From: Alphaproteobacteria bacterium
GTDB lineage: Bacteria; Myxococcota_A; UBA796; CAJQPC01
Assembly (NCBI GenBank): GCA_020632795.1
Contig: JACKEV010000006.1
Location: 1,050,501 to 1,114,500, forward strand
Direction of reading: 5' to 3'
DNA length: 64,000 nucleotides
Below are positions 59,072-64,000 of this stretch, one piece after another. Each line of letters opens with the position of its first letter. The first letter of the stretch is position 1. Below the pieces are notes generated by a model. The model was given only the letters and a program-made list of their open reading frames with translations, had not been told where the DNA came from and ran no database searches. A program made the translations under genes and the position numbers.

Positions 59072-60278
59072 CGCCCTCGAAGAAGGCCGAGGCCCGGTAC
59101 TCCCGGATCCACTCGCGGAGCATCACCTCGCCGGCTGCGGTCACCGGGATGGCCAGCAGCATGCCCCACAGGCCGAACAGGTTGCCGCCGACCAGCAGCG
59201 CGACGATCACGACCATGGGGTGGAGGCCCACCTTGTCCCCCATGACCGTGGGCGTCAGCACCATGCCCTCGAAGAGCTGCACCCCGCCGAAGGTGATCCA
59301 GACCGCGATCAGGTGCCAGTCGAAGCCGAACTTGAGCACCGCCAGCGCGGTGGCCAGCACCACCCCCACGATGGTGCCCAGGTACGGGATGATGAACAAC
59401 AGCCCCGAGAGCAACCCCACCACCAGGGCCAGATCGATGCCGCTGATCACCAGCCCGATGGAGTAGAGCACCCCCAGCGCCGCGCAGACCGTGAGCTGCC
59501 CCCGGACGAAGCTGCCCAGCCGCTCGTCGATCTGCACGGCGACCCGGCCGGAGCGCTCGCGGTAGCCCCTGGGGATGAGCCGGCGGATCATCCCCACCAG
59601 CCGATCCCAGTCCCGGAGCAGGTAGAAGGTGAAGATCGGCAGCATCGCGAGGTTCAGCACGGCCACCGCGAAGCTGATGCCCCCCGACAGGGTCGAGGTG
59701 AGCAGGCCCGCGAACCACCGCCCCACGTTGGGCGCCGCCTCGCGCAGGCTCTCACCGAACCCGCCCTCCGCCGAGAGCAGGGCCGCGCGCATCTCGGCCA
59801 GGATCTCGTTGGGGCTGACCGGCAGCGGCCGGCCGAGCTGGGTCTCCAGCTCGTGGTGCAGGCTCTGGCCCCAGGTCTGGAGCTGCGCGACGTACGCGGT
59901 GACGTTGCCAGCCAGCTCCTGGAACTCCCGCGCGATCAGCGGCAGGAGGATGAGGACGGAGAGGGTCAGGGCCAGGCCGGTGAGCCCGAACAGGCCGAAG
60001 ATGATCCGCTCCCGGCTGTAGCCGCGTTCCTCGAAGCGGTCGACCACCGGATCGAGCAGGTACGCGAGGGCCGCCGACACGAACAGGATCGCGAAGACCG
60101 AGCGCAGCAGGTAGACCAGCCCCACGCCGAGCAGCAGGCCCCCGCCGATCCACCACATGCGCTCCCGCCAGCGGCCCAGGCCGAGCACCGACGCGGGCTC
60201 AGGCGCGGGCGGCGGTCGGGGACGACGCCTCGGGGCGCGGGGACCGCCCGCGGTGGAGCTGGGGCGCCGCCGGATCAC
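59064..60278 (-). CDS. AI-2E/PerM family transporter
   Basis: A 404-aa protein. After a Pro/Arg-rich N-terminus (about 1-30) come paired helices (about 38-80), a soluble loop and five or six further helices (about 205-390), the common architecture of the AI-2E/PerM family. Motifs include FILLPLIAREF-like LILLPLIAREFQEL, GVLYSIGL and PYLGTIVGVVLAT. Substrate unknown; members export small molecules or act as Na+/H+ antiporters. Overlaps lipB and the exported-protein gene. Confidence 0.88.
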   Translation of the reverse strand: MIRRRPSSTAGGPRAPRRRPRPPPAPEPASVLGLGRWRERMWWIGGGLLLGVGLVYLLRSVFAILFVSAALAYLLDPVVDRFEERGYSRERIIFGLFGLTGLALTLSVLILLPLIAREFQELAGNVTAYVAQLQTWGQSLHHELETQLGRPLPVSPNEILAEMRAALLSAEGGFGESLREAAPNVGRWFAGLLTSTLSGGISFAVAVLNLAMLPIFTFYLLRDWDRLVGMIRRLIPRGYRERSGRVAVQIDERLGSFVRGQLTVCAALGVLYSIGLVISGIDLALVVGLLSGLLFIIPYLGTIVGVVLATALAVLKFGFDWHLIAVWITFGGVQLFEGMVLTPTVMGDKVGLHPMVVIVALLVGGNLFGLWGMLLAIPVTAAGEVMLREWIREYRASAFFEGDD

Positions 60279-61060
60279 GGGTCGACCACCACCACCACCG
60301 GCGCGGTGGACAACAGCGCGCTGCTGGCCCGCAGGGTGCGCAGGCGGATGGCGTCATCCCGGCCGAGGACCAGATCCGAGCCCCCCACCACGGCGGTGGC
60401 CCGCAGGAACACGGGCTCGGCGCCGGCGCGCGCGGTCGCCAGAGCGTCGGAGGGATCGGTGATCCAGAGCACCGGGGCGACGGACACGGCGACCTCCTCG
60501 GAGAGATCGGCCACCCCGTAGAGGGCGCTGTGGTCCGGCCCGAGCAGCTGCGGCGCGAGGGCCGGCCGCACGCCCAGGCCCCGGGCGTCCACGACCACGC
60601 CGGTGATCTGGGGCTCGGGGGCGTCGTCGTCGGGCTGGCCGGCCGCCTGGCTGACCAGCGCGGGGCGCAGCCAGGCATGCAGCGGCAGCTCAGCGCGCAG
60701 CTCCACCCGCCCGGAGGCGTAGTAGCGGGTCTCGGTCACCCGCCAGCCGGTCAGGCCGTCCTCCAGGGAGCGGGCCACCGGGCCGGACGAGGCCAGCAGG
60801 TCCCCCGCGAGGGTGTCCGCGGAGAAGCGGACCTGGCGAGCGGCGTCCTCGACCCGGGGCTCGAGCTGGGCGAACGCGGCCTGCTCCACCGCCTTGACGT
60901 CCTGCCAGGCGCCGGTGTTGCTGGAGCCGGAGGCCTCGACCACGAGGATGCCCTCGGTCCAGTCCACATGCCCGTTGGGCAGGGCCTCGATGACGGGGCC
61001 CGCGATCGCGGCTTCCGTGATCCCGATGAACAGGGCAACAGCGAGGATGCGCGCGCTCAT
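60275..61060 (-). CDS. Exported LPP20-like protein
   Basis: A 261-aa protein. The signal peptide (about 1-20) ends at AAIAGP. The mature part has ILVVEASGSSNTGAWQDVKA followed by VEQAAFAQLE, the pattern of LPP20/FlgT-like periplasmic proteins, and a beta-rich C-terminal half with a hydrophobic end. Function unknown. It overlaps dnaE and the permease gene by four bases each. Confidence 0.75.
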   Translation of the reverse strand: MSARILAVALFIGITEAAIAGPVIEALPNGHVDWTEGILVVEASGSSNTGAWQDVKAVEQAAFAQLEPRVEDAARQVRFSADTLAGDLLASSGPVARSLEDGLTGWRVTETRYYASGRVELRAELPLHAWLRPALVSQAAGQPDDDAPEPQITGVVVDARGLGVRPALAPQLLGPDHSALYGVADLSEEVAVSVAPVLWITDPSDALATARAGAEPVFLRATAVVGGSDLVLGRDDAIRLRTLRASSALLSTAPVVVVVDP

Positions 61061-64000
61061 CGCAGGCTCACCACGCCGCGGCGCCTGAACACCTGGGTGA
61101 TGGACTCGATCAGCTCCTCGTTGGGGAGGACCCGCAGGCGCTCGGGGAGCTGGAGCACGACCTCAGCGCGCTCGGGCTGGCGCACATGGAGCCGCGCGGC
61201 GCATCCGCCGGTGGACCCCGCCAGCACCTTCTCCAGGTCGCGGATCCGCTGGGCGGTCATCTCGCTGTGTTCGACGTGGATGAGGACCTCCCGGGTGCGG
61301 CGCTCGCGGATCTCGGTCAGCAGCTCGACCGACTCGGCGAGGATCTTCGCACCCTCGGCCGAGCGCTCCAACATGCCCTTCACGAGCAGCGGCGCCGGCT
61401 CCTTGAAGAAGCGGGCGCTGTTGGCCCAGGCCTCGGAGAAGAAGATGCACTCCACGCTGCCGGTCTCGTCGTCCAGGGTGATGAAGGCCATCTTGTCGCC
61501 GCGCTTCGTGCGGATCTGCCGGATGGTGGCGGCCATGCCGGCGACGCTGACCTCCTCCACGGTCTGCCGGTTGAGCGCGACGATGCGGCAGGTGGCGTAC
61601 TTGTCGACCTCCTCCTTGAAGGCCTGGGCGGGGTGGCCGGAGAGGAAGAAGCCCACCGCGTCGCGCTCGAAGCCCAGCCTTGCGGTGTCGGACCACTCGG
61701 GCACGTCGGGGGGGCGGAAGCCGGGCTTGGCCACCGCGCCGCCGAGGCCCCCGAACAGGCCCACCTGCCCCGCCGCCTTGTCGGCCTGGTCGCGCTGGGC
61801 AGCCGAGATCGCGCCCTCCAGGCCTTCGAACAGCGCCGCCCGCTTGTGCCCGGTCCAGTCGAAGGCCCCCGCCTTGATGAGGTGCTCCAGCACCTTCTTG
61901 TTGACCCGCTTGTAGTCCAGGCGCTCCAGGCAGTCCATGAAGCTCCTGAACCGGCCGCCGGCCGCCCCGCGGGCCTCGATGAGGGCGTCCACCGCGCTGG
62001 AGCCGACGTTCTTGATGGCGCCCAGGCCGTAGCGGATGGACTGGCGGTCGGCGCGGGGCACGTCGAACTCCTTGAAGGAGTGGTTGACGTCCGGCGGGTC
62101 GATGCGGATGCCCGAGCGCTTGCAGTCGCCGATGTAGATCAGGATCTTGTCGGTGTTCGCCGACTCGATGGTCATCAGCGCGGCCATGTACTCGGCGCGA
62201 TGGTTGGCCTTGAGCCAGGCGGTCTGGTAGCTGACGTAGCCGTAGGCCGCCGAGTGGCTCTTGTTGAAGCCATACGCGGCGAACATCGCCAGCAGGTCGA
62301 AGATCTGCTCGGCCTTGTCGACGTCGAAGCCGTTCGCCTTCGCCCCGTCCAGGAAGCGGACCTTCTGGCGGTCCATCTCCTCGGCCTTCTTCTTGCCCAT
62401 GGCCCGGCGCAGCAGGTCGGCCTCGCCCAGCGAGTAGCTGGCGAGGGTCTGCGCGATCTGCATGACCTGCTCCTGGTAGACCACCACGCCGTAGGTGTTC
62501 CGCAGGATGGGCTCCAGCTCGGGCAGCAGGTACTCGACCTCCTTGCGGCCGTGCTTGCGGTCGATGAAGTCGTCGACCATCCCGGAGTTCAGCGGGCCGG
62601 GCCGATAGAGGGCCACCAGGGCGACGACGTCGTCGAGGGTGGAGGGGCGCAGCTTCGTCAGCAGCTCGCGCATGCCCGAGGACTCGACCTGGAACACCCC
62701 CAGCCCGTCGCCCCGCTGGAGCAGCGCGAAGGTGGGCGCGTCGTCCAGCGGGATCGCGCTCATGTCGATGTGCTGGTCGGTGTTGCGCTGGATCAGCGCC
62801 ACCGCGTCGCGGATCTGGTCGAGGGTCTTGAGGCCCAGGAAGTCGAACTTGATGAGGCCCACGCTCTCGGCGGACTTCATGTCGAACTGCACCACCGGGC
62901 CGCCCTCGGGGCCGTCGCGGTAGAGCGGCACGAGCTGCACCAGCGGCCGGTCGGCGACCACCACCCCGGCGGCGTGCACGCCGGTCTGCCGGGTCAGGCC
63001 CTCGACCTTCTGGGCGAGGTCGTAGATGCGGCGGACCTTGGGGTCGCCCTCGCGCAGGTTGGCGAGGGCCTCCTCGCGCAGGGCGTCCTCCAGCTTGATG
63101 CCCAGCTCGTTGGGGATGAGCTTGGCGATGCGGTCGGCGTCGTTGAAGGTGAGGTCGCAGACCCGGGCCACATCACGAATCGCCAGCTTCGCCTGGAGCT
63201 TTCCGTAGGTGATGATCTGGGCGACGTACGCGGCGCCGTACTTCTGGCGGGTGTGCTCGATGACCTCCTCGCGGCGGTCCTGGCAGAAGTCGACGTCGAC
63301 GTCGGGCATCGACACCCGCTCAGGGTTGAGGAAGCGCTCGAACAGCAGGTCGAAGCGCAGGGGATCGATGTCGGTGATGCGCTGGGCCCAGGCCACCAGG
63401 GAGCCCGCCGCCGAGCCGCGCCCGGGGCCGACGGGGATGTCGTGGTCCTTCGCCCAGTTGATGAACTCCGCGACGATGAGGAAGTACGCGGCGAAGCCCA
63501 TCGACTCGATGATGTTGAACTCGATCTGCAGCCGCTCCCAGTAGTCGGCGTGCTTCTCCTCGGGGACCCGCTTGAGGCGGAAGGTCAGGCCGGTCTTCGA
63601 GTACCACTCGAAGTATCCGTTGAGATTCCCCGCGCCATCGGGCTTCTCGGGGATGCGCTCCTCGGGATTGGGCAGGCCCCAGTCCTGGGGCGGGGGGAAG
63701 GCCCGGTAGAAGTATTCCCAGTTGCCGGGGGTGTCGGCGCCCTCCTCGGCGTCGGGGGGCGTGCTGGCTGGGAAGTAGTAGGTCTTGTAGTCGAACTTGA
63801 AGTGGCAGCGCTCCGCGATCTCGACGGTGCGGTCGATGGCGTCGAGGTCGTCGGGGAACAGCGCCCGCAGCGCGTCCTCGGACTTGAGGTAGAGCTGGTC
63901 GGTGACCGGGCGGCGGCGGTCGGGGTCCTGCAGGGACACGCCCGAGCCGATGCACTGGAGCAGGTCGAGGACCGGGGCGTCCTCGGCCTTGAGGTAGTGG
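61057..64000 (-). CDS. dnaE: DNA polymerase III alpha subunit, C-terminal part
   Basis: The gene enters from the right edge and lacks its N-terminus, including most of the PHP domain. Visible are the palm motif VSMPDVDVDFCQDRR (catalytic Asp pair), PGRGSAAGSLVAW, GVHAAGVVVADRP, KFDFLGLKTLDQI and YQEQVMQIAQ, then the C-terminal OB domain (IRTKRGDKMAFITLDDETGS) and tau-binding end. Replicative polymerase. In-frame ATG codons inside the window, such as 63939, are not the true start. Confidence 0.96.
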   Translation of the reverse strand, partial: HYLKAEDAPVLDLLQCIGSGVSLQDPDRRRPVTDQLYLKSEDALRALFPDDLDAIDRTVEIAERCHFKFDYKTYYFPASTPPDAEEGADTPGNWEYFYRAFPPPQDWGLPNPEERIPEKPDGAGNLNGYFEWYSKTGLTFRLKRVPEEKHADYWERLQIEFNIIESMGFAAYFLIVAEFINWAKDHDIPVGPGRGSAAGSLVAWAQRITDIDPLRFDLLFERFLNPERVSMPDVDVDFCQDRREEVIEHTRQKYGAAYVAQIITYGKLQAKLAIRDVARVCDLTFNDADRIAKLIPNELGIKLEDALREEALANLREGDPKVRRIYDLAQKVEGLTRQTGVHAAGVVVADRPLVQLVPLYRDGPEGGPVVQFDMKSAESVGLIKFDFLGLKTLDQIRDAVALIQRNTDQHIDMSAIPLDDAPTFALLQRGDGLGVFQVESSGMRELLTKLRPSTLDDVVALVALYRPGPLNSGMVDDFIDRKHGRKEVEYLLPELEPILRNTYGVVVYQEQVMQIAQTLASYSLGEADLLRRAMGKKKAEEMDRQKVRFLDGAKANGFDVDKAEQIFDLLAMFAAYGFNKSHSAAYGYVSYQTAWLKANHRAEYMAALMTIESANTDKILIYIGDCKRSGIRIDPPDVNHSFKEFDVPRADRQSIRYGLGAIKNVGSSAVDALIEARGAAGGRFRSFMDCLERLDYKRVNKKVLEHLIKAGAFDWTGHKRAALFEGLEGAISAAQRDQADKAAGQVGLFGGLGGAVAKPGFRPPDVPEWSDTARLGFERDAVGFFLSGHPAQAFKEEVDKYATCRIVALNRQTVEEVSVAGMAATIRQIRTKRGDKMAFITLDDETGSVECIFFSEAWANSARFFKEPAPLLVKGMLERSAEGAKILAESVELLTEIRERRTREVLIHVEHSEMTAQRIRDLEKVLAGSTGGCAARLHVRQPERAEVVLQLPERLRVLPNEELIESITQVFRRRGVVSLR

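Noticed and set aside
1..64000. CRISPR array
   Set aside because: No run of regularly spaced direct repeats was seen; the repeats present are isolated palindromes or short iterons.

Overview
The window comes from a GC-rich bacterium, most likely a deltaproteobacterium-like lineage such as Myxococcota. This is inferred from base composition and from the chromosomal block at the right end (infC-rpmI-rplT, ihfA, a MerR gene, lipB, dnaE); there is no 16S gene to settle it. Three layers of DNA are visible.

(1) Chromosome, 55.45-64.0 kb, all on the minus strand: 5'-truncated dnaE, an exported protein, an AI-2E/PerM family permease, lipB, tRNA-Val(GAC), infC-rpmI-rplT, a lipoprotein, ihfA, a MerR regulator and tRNA-Pro(GGG).

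(2) An outer integrated element, from before position 1 to about 55.4 kb, abutting tRNA-Pro. Its right end carries a large serine recombinase whose frame runs into the tRNA. Its own genes include a phage/ICE-type SNF2 helicase (left edge), a tight operon at 28.3-35.6 kb (M15 peptidase, several unknown proteins, a Mom-like XF1762-family GNAT protein, a DpdA-like TGT-fold protein, a small resolvase), a type I R-M operon hsdM-hsdS-hsdR with two trailing HEPN-like genes (35.9-44.1 kb), an unknown 491-aa protein, a TOPRIM primase-helicase with iteron-like repeats, and an unknown 835-aa protein.

(3) An inner element of 23.9 kb (2220-26130), inserted into motif II (DEAQ) of the outer helicase gene. 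The two helicase halves (1-2223 and 26130-28274) rejoin exactly and in frame if the inner DNA is removed across a shared CCAGA core, and the two element ends together form an imperfect attP dyad. It encodes its own large serine recombinase at the left end and two regulators. It also has a TetR-cupin-membrane operon and a HEPN-like pair. Its main cargo is one co-directional run of defence genes at 9.0-26.0 kb: a BcgI-like nuclease-methylase plus specificity subunit, a Mokosh type I pair (Ser/Thr kinase-SF1 helicase fusion plus PLD protein), a GmrSD-type DUF262/DUF1524 protein, and a three-gene pPIWI-RE module (nuclease Y, DinG-like helicase Z, MID-PIWI X).

The most noteworthy observations are the nested, precisely reconstructable insertion; the recombinase whose attachment site lies inside its own coding sequence, so that its C-terminus should differ between the integrated and circular states; the packed defence run with pPIWI-RE and Mokosh together; a G10 tract in hsdS that could give phase variation; a primase with a zinc-less CHC2 region; and an adjacent Mom-like/DpdA-like pair sharing an N-terminal module with the gene before it.
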